DNA of 64,000 bases from Sphingobacteriales bacterium JAD_PAG50586_3 (GCA_023213195.1 CP096135.1:3406842-3470841), one strand, 5' to 3'; shown: positions 32,078 to 42,245, numbered from the stretch's first letter. Translations and numbers: made by a program. The notes: a model not told the origin generated them from the letters alone.

Positions 32078-33289
32078 ATGAAAAAAATAACATACGCAAT
32101 TGCACTGGTAGTAGTATCGGCCATACTATGGGCCTGTACTAAAGATGTGGATAACAACACAGAAGGCCGCAGGCTTGATATGGCCACCCTAAAGGTTGAT
32201 TATACCGACCTGATTAATAAAGCGGCGTTTGGCGGCTGGAATATGCCAAACACCAACAATGCCCGTGTGGCTTTGGGTCGTGCCTTGTTTTACGACAATA
32301 AACTGTCGTTGAACAATACCGTATCGTGCGGAAGCTGCCACAAACAGCAGTTTGGCTTTGCCGATAATGTAGCTTTTAGCGATGGCTTTAAGGGTGTTAA
32401 TGCAGAGCGTAATTCGCAGCCTATCAACAACATTACATCATTTTCGGGCAGCCTGTTTTGGGACGGACGTGCCGACTCTTTAGGTCAGCTGGTTACTATG
32501 CCCATTAGCAACCATATTGAAATGGGCTTTGAGAAGATAGAAAACCTGCCAGCAAAGCTACAGGTTACCGACTATTACCCACAGTTGTTTGAAGAAGCCT
32601 ATGGCACACCGGATGTTTCGGTGCAACGTATTGGTACCGCCCTGCGCGACTTTATCTTCATCTTAACATCGCGCAACACCCGCTTTGAAGAGCTTTCAGG
32701 CCCTGCTTTTGCCAACTCGGGTATTAACATTTGGTCTGTGCCACCTACCGGCCTTACAGGTTTTGAGCGTATAGGCTTTGATATTTTTGTGGGCAAAGGC
32801 CAGTGCGCCAACTGCCACAGCGGTAACAGCCTTGAAGGTTGGGATGCAGCCAATACCGGCCTTGAGCTAAACTATACCGATAAAGGTGCGGGCGCTATTA
32901 AACCCGGTATGCCAGAGGGATCTTTCCGTATACCACAGTTACGTAACATTGCCATTACCGCGCCTTATATGCATGATGGGCGTTTTAAAACCCTGGAAGA
33001 AGTTATTGACTTTTATAACGATGGTGTAAAACCACACAAAGAACTTGACTACCGCCTGCGCGATGGTTTTGGTGGCGGCATTTTTGGTCCGTTTGAGGGC
33101 GACCTTTTAGTTGGGCCTAACGGACAGCCAATAATAACTGACGAAAACGGTAACCCTATTGCTACGCCGCCACGCAGGTTAAACCTTACCCCGCTAGAGA
33201 AGAAAAGCCTGAAAGCATTTTTAGAAACCCTTACCGACTATAGCTTTATTACAGAGCAACGGTATTCAAACCCCTTTAGGGCTAATTAA
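32078..33289 (+). CDS. Dihaem cytochrome c peroxidase / MauG family lipoprotein
   Basis: The 403-residue protein starts with a lipoprotein signal (SAILWACTK) and has two CxxCH haem sites, VSCGSCHKQQFGFAD and GQCANCHSGN, plus the family motif NIAITAPYMHDGRFKTLEEVIDFYNDG. Such enzymes reduce hydrogen peroxide in the periplasm or modify a partner protein. The frame is intact. It is paired with the preceding outer membrane protein. A palindromic element and a terminator follow. Confidence 0.92.
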   Translation: MKKITYAIALVVVSAILWACTKDVDNNTEGRRLDMATLKVDYTDLINKAAFGGWNMPNTNNARVALGRALFYDNKLSLNNTVSCGSCHKQQFGFADNVAFSDGFKGVNAERNSQPINNITSFSGSLFWDGRADSLGQLVTMPISNHIEMGFEKIENLPAKLQVTDYYPQLFEEAYGTPDVSVQRIGTALRDFIFILTSRNTRFEELSGPAFANSGINIWSVPPTGLTGFERIGFDIFVGKGQCANCHSGNSLEGWDAANTGLELNYTDKGAGAIKPGMPEGSFRIPQLRNIAITAPYMHDGRFKTLEEVIDFYNDGVKPHKELDYRLRDGFGGGIFGPFEGDLLVGPNGQPIITDENGNPIATPPRRLNLTPLEKKSLKAFLETLTDYSFITEQRYSNPFRAN

Positions 33290-33291
33290 TA

Positions 33292-33335
33292 TTACCTCAC
33301 CCCAACCCCACTCCTAAAGAGAGAGGGGCTTTAAA
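33292..33335. repeat. Palindromic mini-element after the peroxidase gene
   Basis: CCTCACCCCAACCCC, then CTCCTAAAGAGAGAGGGGC and TTTAA, the same family as at 9718 and 20935. Confidence 0.7.
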
Positions 33336-33352
33336 AAATATTGAATAAAAAG

Positions 33353-33386
33353 AGCCGCCATACTCAACAGTAAGGCGGCTTTTTAT
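33353..33386 (+). terminator. Terminator after the peroxidase gene
   Basis: AGCCGCC and GGCGGCT arms around a 14-base loop, followed by TTTTT. Confidence 0.8.
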
Positions 33387-33405
33387 GTTATATTAGCCGC
33401 TGTAT

Positions 33406-34146
33406 ATGAATATCCTTTACCATTGCGGAAAATATTTTATATTTCTAGGTCAGGTTTTTAGCAAACCCGAACGTGGAAGGGTATACCTGCGCCAGACTAT
33501 TGCCGAGATTGATAAGATTGGTTTAGGCTCGTTGCCTATTGTGGCTATCATGTCGGTATTTATGGGAGCCGTTATTACGGTGCAAACCGCAGCCAGCCTT
33601 TCGGGCGGGTGGATACCTATGAGTACTGTAGGCTACGCCACCAGAGAAAGTATATTACTGGAGTTTTCGCCCACTATTATTGCCCTTATTTTAGCCGGCA
33701 AGGTAGGGTCTAACATAGCATCAGAAATTGGTACTATGCGTGTTACCGAGCAGATAGACGCTTTGGAGATTATGGGCATAAACCCCGCGGGGTATTTGGT
33801 ATTACCTAAAATAATAGCGGCAGTACTTATAAACCCATTTGTAATAATGGTGAGTATGTTTTTGGGGGTATTTGGTGGCTGGCTTGCAGCCTACACATCG
33901 GGCATTGTTACACCGGCAGCCTATATAGAAGGTATACAGCAACAGTTTATCCCATTTCATGTAACCTACTCATTAATAAAAACATTGTTCTTTGCTTTTG
34001 GTATAACATCCATATCGGCCTACCATGGTTACCATGTATCGGGCGGGGCGTTAGAGGTTGGTGCAGGCAGCACAAGGGCCGTTGTATACAGCAGTATTGT
34101 TATATTATTATTGAATTACGTATTAACCCAGCTATTGCTTATATAG
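33406..34146 (+). CDS. mlaE: MlaE-type ABC transporter permease
   Basis: The 246-residue protein has five or six membrane helices and the MlaE/YrbE signature (LPIVAIMSVFMGAVITVQ, LEFSPTIIALILAGKVGSNIASEIGTMRVTEQIDALEIMG). It is the inner-membrane permease of a phospholipid transport complex that keeps outer-membrane lipid asymmetry. The ATPase gene follows after three bases. No mlaD-like MCE gene is adjacent. Confidence 0.92.
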   Translation: MNILYHCGKYFIFLGQVFSKPERGRVYLRQTIAEIDKIGLGSLPIVAIMSVFMGAVITVQTAASLSGGWIPMSTVGYATRESILLEFSPTIIALILAGKVGSNIASEIGTMRVTEQIDALEIMGINPAGYLVLPKIIAAVLINPFVIMVSMFLGVFGGWLAAYTSGIVTPAAYIEGIQQQFIPFHVTYSLIKTLFFAFGITSISAYHGYHVSGGALEVGAGSTRAVVYSSIVILLLNYVLTQLLLI

Positions 34147-34149
34147 CCC

Positions 34150-34914
34150 ATGATAGAGGTAATTGGTCTACATAAAGAATTTGAAGGGCGCAAAGTTTTA
34201 AGCGATATTAACTTTACGTTTGAGAGTGGCAAGTGCAACCTTGTTATAGGGCGCAGCGGCTCCGGCAAAACGGTGTTGCTTAAATGCATGGTAGGGCTTT
34301 TTCAGCCTAACGAGGGGCAGGTATTGTACGATGGACGCGATTACCACGCTATGCCAGAGAAAGATAGAAAAGAGGTTCGTAAGGAAATAGGCATGGTGTT
34401 TCAGGGTGGTGCCCTGTTCGACTCGCAAACCGTTGAGGAGAATGTTATGTTTCCGCTTACCATGTTCTCTAAAATGAGCCCGGAAGAAAAACTTGACCGT
34501 GTTAACTTTTGCCTTAAAAGGGTAAACCTGGATAATGTAAACCACCTATACCCTGCCGAAATTAGCGGTGGTATGAAAAAGCGCGTAGCCATAGCCCGTG
34601 CCATTGCGCTTAACCCTAAGTACATATTTTTTGATGAGCCAAACTCGGGTCTAGACCCGCAAACATCTATAGTAATAGATAACCTTATTAGCGAGATTAC
34701 CCATGAGTATGGTATTACCACGGTGATAAACACGCACGATATGAACTCTGTTATGGAGATGGGCGAGAACATCATCTTTATATTCAATGGCAAGCAGGAA
34801 TGGACAGGCAACAGCCAGTCTATTTTGGAAAGCGAGAATGACAACCTGAACGATTTTGTATTCGCATCAGACCTGTTTAAAAAAATGCGCCAAAGCCTGC
34901 GCGAGAAAAAGTAA
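34150..34914 (+). CDS. mlaF: MlaF-type ABC transporter ATP-binding protein
   Basis: The 254-residue ATPase shows Walker A (IGRSGSGKTVLLK), Q-loop (GMVFQGGALFDSQTVEEN), signature ISGGMKKRVAIARA, Walker B YIFFDEPNSGLDP and the H-loop in NTHD. ALFDSQTVEENVMFPL is typical of MlaF. It forms a complex with the MlaE permease encoded just upstream. Intact frame. Confidence 0.93.
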   Translation: MIEVIGLHKEFEGRKVLSDINFTFESGKCNLVIGRSGSGKTVLLKCMVGLFQPNEGQVLYDGRDYHAMPEKDRKEVRKEIGMVFQGGALFDSQTVEENVMFPLTMFSKMSPEEKLDRVNFCLKRVNLDNVNHLYPAEISGGMKKRVAIARAIALNPKYIFFDEPNSGLDPQTSIVIDNLISEITHEYGITTVINTHDMNSVMEMGENIIFIFNGKQEWTGNSQSILESENDNLNDFVFASDLFKKMRQSLREKK

Positions 34915-34979
34915 GCCATACCTACAGTAGAGCCAATTTATTTGGTAACTTGGTAATTAAATACTGCCCAGATAGTTAG

Positions 34980-37900
34980 ATGAACAGCAAATTTTGGAAA
35001 TATAAAGCACCCTTTGTTTTTTGCTTGGTGCTTGCCTGTTCTCTAAAACTCAATGCCCAATACTACAGTGGCTCTAACATCAACTTTGGCAAAAGCCGGG
35101 CACAGTTTTATACCGATAAGTTTGTATGGTCGTACTATCGTTTTAACAGGTTTGATACCTATTTCTACACCGGAGGGCGCAACCTAGCCGAGTACACTGC
35201 CCGCTACGCACAGGTTAAACTGCCCGAGATTGAGAAGTTTTACGATTATGCCTTTGAAGGCCGCATACAGTTTGTAGTTTACAACAGGCAGTCACAGTAC
35301 GTGCAAAGCAACGTGGGGCTTAACACCGAAGGCTCTGAACAAAACGGCATTGGCTTGGTACAGGTAGCAGGCACCAAGGTTTTCTTATATTTTGATGGCA
35401 ACCATGCCAACCTGGAGAAGCAGATTTCAGAAGGCATATCTCGCGTGGTGTTTAACCAGTTTATGCTGGGTGGCAACTTTAAAGACCGTACCCGCTGGTT
35501 GCCGGTATCTAACCTGCCCATGTGGTTTTCTGAAGGGATAATAAGCTACGCCGCCAAGCCGTGGGATTATGATATTGACAACCAACTGGCCGATGTGGTA
35601 AACAACCCACAGTTTTTAAGCTGAACAGGCTAAGCCCTACACAGGCTAAACTGGCGGGCCACAGCATTTGGAATTACATTGCCCTTACGTATGGCGAGAA
35701 CATAATATCGCGCATATTGTATATGACCAAGATGAGCCGCAGCGCCAACAATGGCCTGCTCTACATGCTAGGTTTAAATACACAGGCACTGGTGGCAGAC
35801 TGGCTTAACTTTTTAGATAAGCACTACCCTATTCAGGAAGACACATTGCGCAGTACTATAAAGTCTGACCCTATTGTAAATGCACGACCGCTAAAGACGT
35901 ATTACAGCTTGGAGGTTAGCGCCAATGGCGATAAGGCGGCGTATGTAGCCAACAAATATGGGCGATATAAAATATACCTGTTTGATAACGCTACCGGAGA
36001 TAGGGAACTAATATACAAGGGCGGCGAGCAGACCGAACTTCCCCCGATAACTCGTACCCATTGCTGGCATTCCACCCTATTACAAATACCCTGACTATAC
36101 TGGTAGAAAAGAAAGGCGAACTGTGGTTGGTAGACTATGATTATACCAACAAAACATCAACCCAAAAACCTGTTTACCTGTTTGATAAAATTACCAGCAT
36201 AAGCTACCTGCCTAATGGGCAAGATTTACTTGTATCGGGCGTGCGCGATGGTATTAGCGATGTGTTTATCTACAACCTGCCATCTAACACCTACAAAGCC
36301 CTTACAAACGATTTAGCAGATGATTTAACCCCGCTGTGGTTTAACAATGCCGTGGTATTCTCGTCTAACCGCTTTACCGATAGCCTTCAGCCTAAAATAA
36401 ATAAGCCCTTGGTTAATGGTAATTTCGATTTGTTCCGCATACCGCTTACGGGCAAGCCCAAGCTGTTGCAAAGGGTTACCAATACAGCCGCTGCTAACGA
36501 AACCCAACCTGTTTTTTACGACAGTACGCATGCGGTATTCCTTAGCGATGTTAGCGGCATTTACAACCGCTACCTTGTGCAGTTTGACAGCACCATTGCT
36601 TATATTGACACTACCGAACACTACCGCTACATTGCCACCACAGGCCCGCTGACTAACTACCGCAAGCCGGTAAAAGAACATAACAGCGGTGGCAGCAAAA
36701 CCGCTATACTAAACTACAATAGCCAAAAGCCGCAACTGCTGGTTGATGAAACACCCACTATAAATACCACTAACAATACCCCGTTGCCTACACGCTATGC
36801 AAAGTATGGCCCCGACACTACAGCACGCAAGTTTAACAACCCAATAAGCATTGGCAAAGGCGACCGTGTAAAGGTGTTTGAAGAGGATACTACCAAGGCC
36901 AATAACATTAATATTTTTGATTATACGTTTGATACGGAAGAGCGCAAAAAGCCATCGCAAATGGGCGATAGCACTAATAAAGCCAGTGCCGATAGTTTCC
37001 GTTTGCCCAAGCAACGCATATACCTTACCTCTTTTTATACAGAGGGGCTGGTATCTAAAATAGACAGAGCCTTTTTAAACCAGGGCTACCAACCGTTCGA
37101 CCCGAACAATGGCTACATTAACCCATTCCCCAACGCGTTGTTTAAAATTACGTTGAAAGATGTGATGGAAGATTACCGCATAACAGGAGCCTTTCGCCTG
37201 GCGGCAAACTTTGTGGGTAATGAGTATTTGCTGCGGTTTGAGAACCTTAAACACCGCATGGACCGTGAGCTGATATTGCACCGCCAAGGTTTACAAAGCG
37301 GATTTGATGCCAACACCCGCACTCACATTCACCAGGTAATTTACGGGGTGCGCTACCCTATTGTGCAAACCTTTTGGCTAAAGGCATCGGCAACGGGTAG
37401 GTTAGACAGCAAGACCTATTTAAGCTCTGTACCAGAAAATATTTCCCGCAAAACAGACTACGCTTACTGGGGTGCTGTTAATGGCGAAATGGTATTCGAC
37501 AACATCATAAACAACGGCACTAACATTATGTACGGCACGCGTGCCAAGGCTTGGGTTGAGTTTTATAACCGTTTCGACCAAAAGAAAACCAATACTACAA
37601 TAGTGGGCATTGATGCACGACACTACCTAAAGATACACCGCACGTTTATAGCGGCTTTCAGGGTGGCGGCTTCTACATCTTTCGGGCCGGGTAAGCTAAT
37701 GTATTATATGGGTGGGGTTGATGGTTGGGCGTTGCCGCAATTTGACCAAAATGCTAACATAGACCAAAGCCAGTCGTACCTCTTCCAGGCGCTTGCAAAT
37801 GGTGTAAGGGGCTTTAGGCAGAATGTCCGTAACGGCAATACATTCTTTATGGCATCGGCCGAGTTACGCTTTCCGATAGTGCGATACCTACTTAACTACA

Positions 37901-38196
37901 ACATACGCTCTGAAGTGCTAAACAACCTGCAACTGGTGGGCTTTGCCGATGTGGGCAGCGCATTTGTAGGCTTAAACCCTTATGCCGAAATTAATACCTA
38001 CGTTACCCGCACTATACAACAAGGGCCTCTATTGGTAACTGTTAAAACACAACGAGAGCCTATTATCGCAGGGCTTGGCTGGGGCCTTCGTACTAAGATT
38101 CTTGGGTATTTTATACGGGTTGATGTTGCCAAAGGTATTGAAGACGGGCAGCTAAGTAAAACAAGGCTGTATATATCGCTGGGGACGGATTTTTAG
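34980..38196 (+). CDS. Giant PD40 propeller / outer membrane barrel protein with degenerate peptidase domain, frame-broken
   Basis: About 1072 residues. After a signal peptide (VLACSLKLNAQ) comes a gluzincin-like domain whose zinc helix is degenerate: where HExxH is expected the text reads EKQISEGISRVVFNQ, although the following LPMWFSEGIISYAAKPWD is typical. Next are TolB-like PD40 propeller repeats (LKTYYSLEVSANGDKAAYVAN..., ISYLPNGQDLLVSGVRDGISDVFIYNL). The last 350 residues look like an outer membrane barrel (FRLAANFVGNEYLLRFENL to RLYISLGTDF). Two lesions are a missing A at 35611-35620 and a C-run slip at 36041-36045. Function unknown. It may process or dock envelope proteins; the lack of HExxH argues against peptidase activity. 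Confidence 0.75.
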
Positions 38197-38242
38197 ATTT
38201 AGTTTGTAGTTGATGGTTCGTAGTTGGTAGTTATTATTTGGC

Positions 38243-38430
38243 GCTTTATTTATAGGTATTGCAACAGGTATCACCCCTCCGGGGCTCTGGACATTTGCCT
38301 TACTTATTCTATTGACATTTCGCTCCTCCGGAGCTATTTCTTTAAGTCCCGTAGGGACGGCATATCAATAGAAAAACAAAATGAATTGTATTGCAAGCTC
38401 CATAGGAGCGGCACTATTACAGCAACATTC
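38243..38430. repeat. Composite hairpin element, copy 2
   Basis: Modules shared with 27540-27710: ATCACCCCTCCGGGG, CTATTGACATTTCGCTCC, TCCGGAGC, GTCCCGTAGGGAC, ATATCAATAG and AGCTCCATAGGAGCG, in a different order. No gene. Confidence 0.75.
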
Positions 38431-38466
38431 TTCTATTAGATTTCCTTATAGAAAGAAGAGCTAACC

Positions 38467-39216
38467 CTACTTGGTTTTTGTGCTGCGGATAATCATATAC
38501 TCATCAAATTTTAGGAGTATATATTGGGTAAGGTCGTATTGCGATGAGTTGCGGATAAAGTCGTCGCTAAGGCTCATAAACAGGATAAAGTCGTCAAACT
38601 CCGCTTCATCCAAATCCATAATATCAGTCTTAACATAAATGCGGAACAGCTCTTTAAGCAGGTCTTTTTTCTGCTCCAGGTTTTTTAAATCGGCCAGCTT
38701 AGCACGGCTTCGCCCGTACTTACTAAAGCGCTCATATAAGAACGTAATAGGGCTTGAGAGGGCATCGGCCGTTTTCATGGTAGGCAGGGTATAGCTACCC
38801 AGCTTCGATTTATCATTCTCAATCTCGGCAAAGGTTTTAAGCGGCCTTACAGTTACGGGCCTTAGTGCGTATACCTTTTGTGGCAGTTTAATTTCAATAT
38901 TAAAAACAGAACCTGCAGAATCGGTATAGCAAAGGTTTTGCACCTTGTAACCTGTTAGGGTAACCATTATGGTGTCGGTTTTAACGGCTTTAATAGTGAA
39001 GAAGCCAAACCCATCGGTAAACGTTCCTCGCAGTACCGATTTTTGTACCACCAAAGCTCCGGGAATAGGCTGGCCTGTGGTTAAATCGGTCACCTTACCA
39101 CGCAGGGTAATTTCTGGCTGGGCGTAGGAAATGAAAAACGAAAAACTAAAAATGAAAAGTGCCAGATATTTAAAATACCTGCCACTACTATTTAGCATTT
39201 GTTGATTATTATTCAC
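38467..39216 (-). CDS. Carboxypeptidase-regulatory-like domain protein
   Basis: The 249-residue secreted protein has a signal peptide (LALFIFSFSFFISYAQ), a CarboxypepD_reg-like beta domain (ITLRGKVTDLTTGQPIPGALVVQ...GTFTDGFGFFTIKA) and a helical C-terminal half. Such proteins resemble the plug-proximal part of SusC-like receptors, but no TonB plug or barrel follows. The hydrophobic core of the signal is encoded by a TTTTCATTTTTAGTTTTTCG tract that also occurs outside genes. It is the last gene of the pdeM operon (gap of 3 bases). Confidence 0.75.
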   Translation of the reverse strand: MNNNQQMLNSSGRYFKYLALFIFSFSFFISYAQPEITLRGKVTDLTTGQPIPGALVVQKSVLRGTFTDGFGFFTIKAVKTDTIMVTLTGYKVQNLCYTDSAGSVFNIEIKLPQKVYALRPVTVRPLKTFAEIENDKSKLGSYTLPTMKTADALSSPITFLYERFSKYGRSRAKLADLKNLEQKKDLLKELFRIYVKTDIMDLDEAEFDDFILFMSLSDDFIRNSSQYDLTQYILLKFDEYMIIRSTKTK

Positions 39217-39219
39217 TAA

Positions 39220-39699
39220 TTAGTTATTTACTATTGTGGCTAAATCGGCCGGCGAATAGTTTACGTTCTTTAATGTCTTGTTATCGCCTGTGCGGTAAAC
39301 GTTGTAATACTCACCACGCTGCAAATAGTATGCCTCAGTGCTGTGGTTATCTTTATAATGAGTTACGGTAAGCTGCGCTTCCTCTTCGGTATTACAGCTT
39401 TTGCTCATGTTAGAGCGGTGTACCTCATCAAACAAGGTTTTAAATTTATCAGCAAGACCAAACTCTAACACCGCGCCAGCCAGTACATATTGAATATCGG
39501 CCAAGGCATCGGCAACCTCTACAATATTATTATCGGCAATGGCCTGGCGAAGCTCATCAAGTTCTTCGGCAATAAGATCTACACGCAGTTTACTACGCTC
39601 GGGCGATGGTATTTGCGGGGTATCAAGTATAGGGTGGTTAAAGGTTTCGTGGAACTCGGCAACCGAGTTAACGCTATCGGGGGTAGAAAATTTGCTCAT
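39220..39699 (-). CDS. MazG-like all-alpha NTP pyrophosphohydrolase
   Basis: The 159-residue protein shows the EExxE...ExxD pattern of all-alpha NTP pyrophosphatases in LIAEELDELRQAI and VEVADALADIQYVL. It is annotated in relatives as phosphoribosyl-ATP pyrophosphohydrolase-like or a nucleoside triphosphate pyrophosphohydrolase. It probably cleans the nucleotide pool. Its ATG overlaps the TAA of pdeM (TAATG), so translation is coupled. Confidence 0.8.
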   Translation of the reverse strand: MSKFSTPDSVNSVAEFHETFNHPILDTPQIPSPERSKLRVDLIAEELDELRQAIADNNIVEVADALADIQYVLAGAVLEFGLADKFKTLFDEVHRSNMSKSCNTEEEAQLTVTHYKDNHSTEAYYLQRGEYYNVYRTGDNKTLKNVNYSPADLATIVNN

Positions 39700-40361
39700 T
39701 ACAATTTTATTATTTCAGTGTCTGCAATTACGTAAAAATTATCGGAACCGTGTTTCTTGCCGATAGAAAACATGCCCGTAAAACGGCCAAATGCCGGTAA
39801 TATTGCATGGGTGGTATTAAAATAAAAGCAGGGAAGCCGCAAGCCCTGCCTTGCCTTGCCACCAATGCTTACCGCGGGGTGTACATGCCCGCTGATGATA
39901 ATCGTATCGGGGTATTTAGCCTCCATTCCCTCTACATACTCATGCACATAAGTAAAGGGGGCATCGGCTAAAAATTCATCGTGTACCGTAAGGTTGTATT
40001 GGGCGTAATACTTATTATGCAAAATATCGTGGTTGCCCATTACCAGGTGCACCTCTTTTATATCTTGCAGTTTTAGCCATTCGCCAAAGAGCTCCCACTC
40101 GCTATTGTACTTGCTATGGAACAAATCGCCCAGAAAAACAAGACGATCTACCTCGTAGGTATCAAGCAGCGATTTCATCCTGAATAAATCAGCATCAACC
40201 ATATTACCGGGAACCGAAATGCCGGTTTTATTAAAGTGTGTAGCCTTACCAAAATGCGCATCGGCTATCCACAACGTTTTGCGCTTGGGCCAATACACCG
40301 CCCGCTCGGGCAATAAAATCAATTCTTCTCCGTGTACTGTAATATTCATGGGTTGGGGCAA
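39699..40361 (-). CDS. pdeM: Ligase-associated DNA damage response endonuclease PdeM
   Basis: The 220-residue metallophosphoesterase has WIADAHFGKATHF (DxH), VFLGDLFHS (GDxxH), LVMGNHD (GNHD) and IISGHVHPAVSI (GHxH), the set of the YfcE/PdeM type. PdeM is found with ATP-dependent DNA ligase clusters in other bacteria; no ligase gene is nearby here. The start may be the second Met (40349). It heads a three-gene operon. Confidence 0.87.
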   Translation of the reverse strand: MPQPMNITVHGEELILLPERAVYWPKRKTLWIADAHFGKATHFNKTGISVPGNMVDADLFRMKSLLDTYEVDRLVFLGDLFHSKYNSEWELFGEWLKLQDIKEVHLVMGNHDILHNKYYAQYNLTVHDEFLADAPFTYVHEYVEGMEAKYPDTIIISGHVHPAVSIGGKARQGLRLPCFYFNTTHAILPAFGRFTGMFSIGKKHGSDNFYVIADTEIIKL

Positions 40362-40367
40362 AGATAC

Positions 40368-40458
40368 GGTATACAGTTGGCAGTTCGCAGTTTGTAGTTG
40401 GCAGAAAATTATTTGGCCTAACTATAAACTACCAACTACAAACCACCAACTATACTGA
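40368..40458. repeat. Low-complexity TAGTTGG/CCAACTA tract
   Basis: Degenerate repeats of GTAGTTGGCAG on one side and CTACCAACTACAAACC on the other form a large loose inverted repeat between divergent pdeM and the phospholipase D-like gene. Similar text is at 38209-38236. Confidence 0.6.
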
Positions 40459-40490
40459 ACAAATAGCTACTTTGCAGGTTTGTTAGGCAT

Positions 40491-41524
40491 ATGGTTTTTA
40501 AACTTTATACAAACTCTGAAGAAGCATGGTCAGCCATGTTTGCGCGTATGAAACGGGCTGTAAAGTCTATTCATATAGAGATGTATATTTTTACTGCCGA
40601 CACGCAACGCACGCATGATTTTATAGCCATACTTAAAGAAAAGGCCCAAAGCGGGGTGCAGGTAATTTTAATATTTGATGTATTTGGCAGCATAAGCCTA
40701 TCTAACACCGTGGTAAAAGACCTACGTGGGGCCGGTGCCGAGGTGCGTTTTTTCGCCATATATTTTACCGTACCCATAAAAAAATACTGCTTATTGATGG
40801 TAAAACCGCTTTTATAGGCGGGGTAAATATTACAGAGCATGCGCGCGATTGGAAAGACCTACAAATGGAAGTAAGTGGCAGCATAATACCATACATATTC
40901 AGCAGTTTTAGGCGCACATACAAATTAACAGGCGGAAAGCTGCAGCCTGTAAAACCAATAACAGACGAAACCTTAAAAGAACGGGCAAAGCTGTGGCTGT
41001 TAGAAAATATGCCCATATTGGGCCGCAAAGTATTAAAGAGTTACTACCTGCAAAAGCTTAACCATGCCAACACAAGCATAACATTTATATCGCCCTATTT
41101 TATACCCAGCCGGTGGATGCTAGGCGCTATGCGAAACGCCCTAAGCCGCGATGTTAAAATAACGGTATTAATACCTGATAATACCGACTTTAAACTGGCC
41201 GATAACATTAACAAATACTTTGCCGGCAAGGTAGCAAAGCTAGGTGTAAACGTATTGTACACCCCCGGTATGAATCATGCTAAAGCCGTATTAATTGATA
41301 ATGAAGAAGGTCTTGTAGGCTCTGCTAATATTGATGAATTATCGTTTAATATTGATAACGAAATAGGCATATTTTTTAAAGACCCTGCATTTGTTAGTCA
41401 GTTAATAAAAGTGGTTGAAGAATGGAAGGGGTCTGGCATTCCATACAATCATACTATACACCGCCTAAAATGGTATCAGGCTTTATTAGTTCCACTTATA
41501 AGGCTTTTCCAGCCAATCCTCTAA
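40491..41524 (+). CDS. Phospholipase D-like / cardiolipin synthase-type protein, frame-broken
   Basis: Two HKD motifs are visible: the first in THKKILLIDGKTAFIGGVN (once the frame is repaired) and the second in NHAKAVLIDNEEGLVGSANID. Between them is ITFISPYFIPSRWMLGAM. About 344 residues, shorter than a full cardiolipin synthase because the N-terminal membrane helices are absent, so it resembles ClsB-type enzymes. The frame breaks at 40751-40758, where a missing C would give FFRHIFYRTHKK. It likely makes or turns over phospholipids at the membrane. Confidence 0.85.
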
Positions 41525-41584
41525 CAAATAGTACTATCGGTCTAAAACCTTGTGCAATACCAGTGTGTACTGCGTTAAACAGGT

Positions 41585-42133
41585 ATGAGAACGATAAAAA
41601 CATACCACGCGTTAATTTTAGCATCGGCACTAACAATATTACTTTTTAGCTGCCGCGATTTACGCACTATTAACCGCGATTTTGACGCGAAACCCATCAG
41701 CTTTGATTTACCCGCTATACCAGTTTCGGGGCCGTTCGATTTTACCCAACGCTCGCCCATCAACCTGAAAAGCCAAATTGAGGCCATAAAAATACCATTG
41801 GTTACGCTTAAAGGCTTTGCGGCTAAAGAGGTTGTAGTTGAATTACAAGACACTACAGGCGGGCAACCCGTAACGTTTGATGTGTTGGACAATGTATACA
41901 TATACGTATCCACAGACAGTTTACCTGAGGCGCTCATAGCCTTTAAAGACCCTGTACCCCAAGCCAACAGCACAACCCTTACCATGGATACCAATACCGA
42001 TATTAACCTATTGCCATACGCAAAATCCGACCATATAATTTACAGGGTTAGAGGTCAATCTAACAAAGCGACTACCAAACCCATTAGAATGAGCATTAAA
42101 ATAAAATGGAGGGTTACTGCTGAAATATTGTAG
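41585..42133 (+). CDS. Putative lipoprotein of unknown function (182 aa)
   Basis: A lipoprotein signal (LILASALTILLFSCRD) precedes a beta-rich domain (IKIPLVTLKGFAAKEVVVELQD..., LTMDTNTDINLLPYAKSDHIIYRVRG, IRMSIKIKWRVTAEIL). No family recognised. It is intact and followed by a hairpin with T-run at 42150. Confidence 0.72.
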   Translation: MRTIKTYHALILASALTILLFSCRDLRTINRDFDAKPISFDLPAIPVSGPFDFTQRSPINLKSQIEAIKIPLVTLKGFAAKEVVVELQDTTGGQPVTFDVLDNVYIYVSTDSLPEALIAFKDPVPQANSTTLTMDTNTDINLLPYAKSDHIIYRVRGQSNKATTKPIRMSIKIKWRVTAEIL

Positions 42134-42149
42134 AACACTCCGGCCAAAG

Positions 42150-42186
42150 AAGAGAGAGCCCTGCTGATTGGTGGGGCTTTTTGTTG
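42150..42186 (+). terminator. Terminator after the lipoprotein gene
   Basis: AGCCCTGC and a G-rich GTGGGGCT arm are followed by TTTTTG. Confidence 0.55.
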
Positions 42187-42187
42187 A

Positions 42188-42245
42188 CCCCACCCAGCCC
42201 TCCCCTTAAAGGGAGGGCTATTTAAGTCCCTTACCGTCATGGTGA
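42188..42245. repeat. Palindromic element plus REP-like stem
   Basis: CCTCCCCTTAAAGGGAGG, then the inverted pair GTCATGGTGAGCGTAGACGAACCATGA. No gene. Confidence 0.65.
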
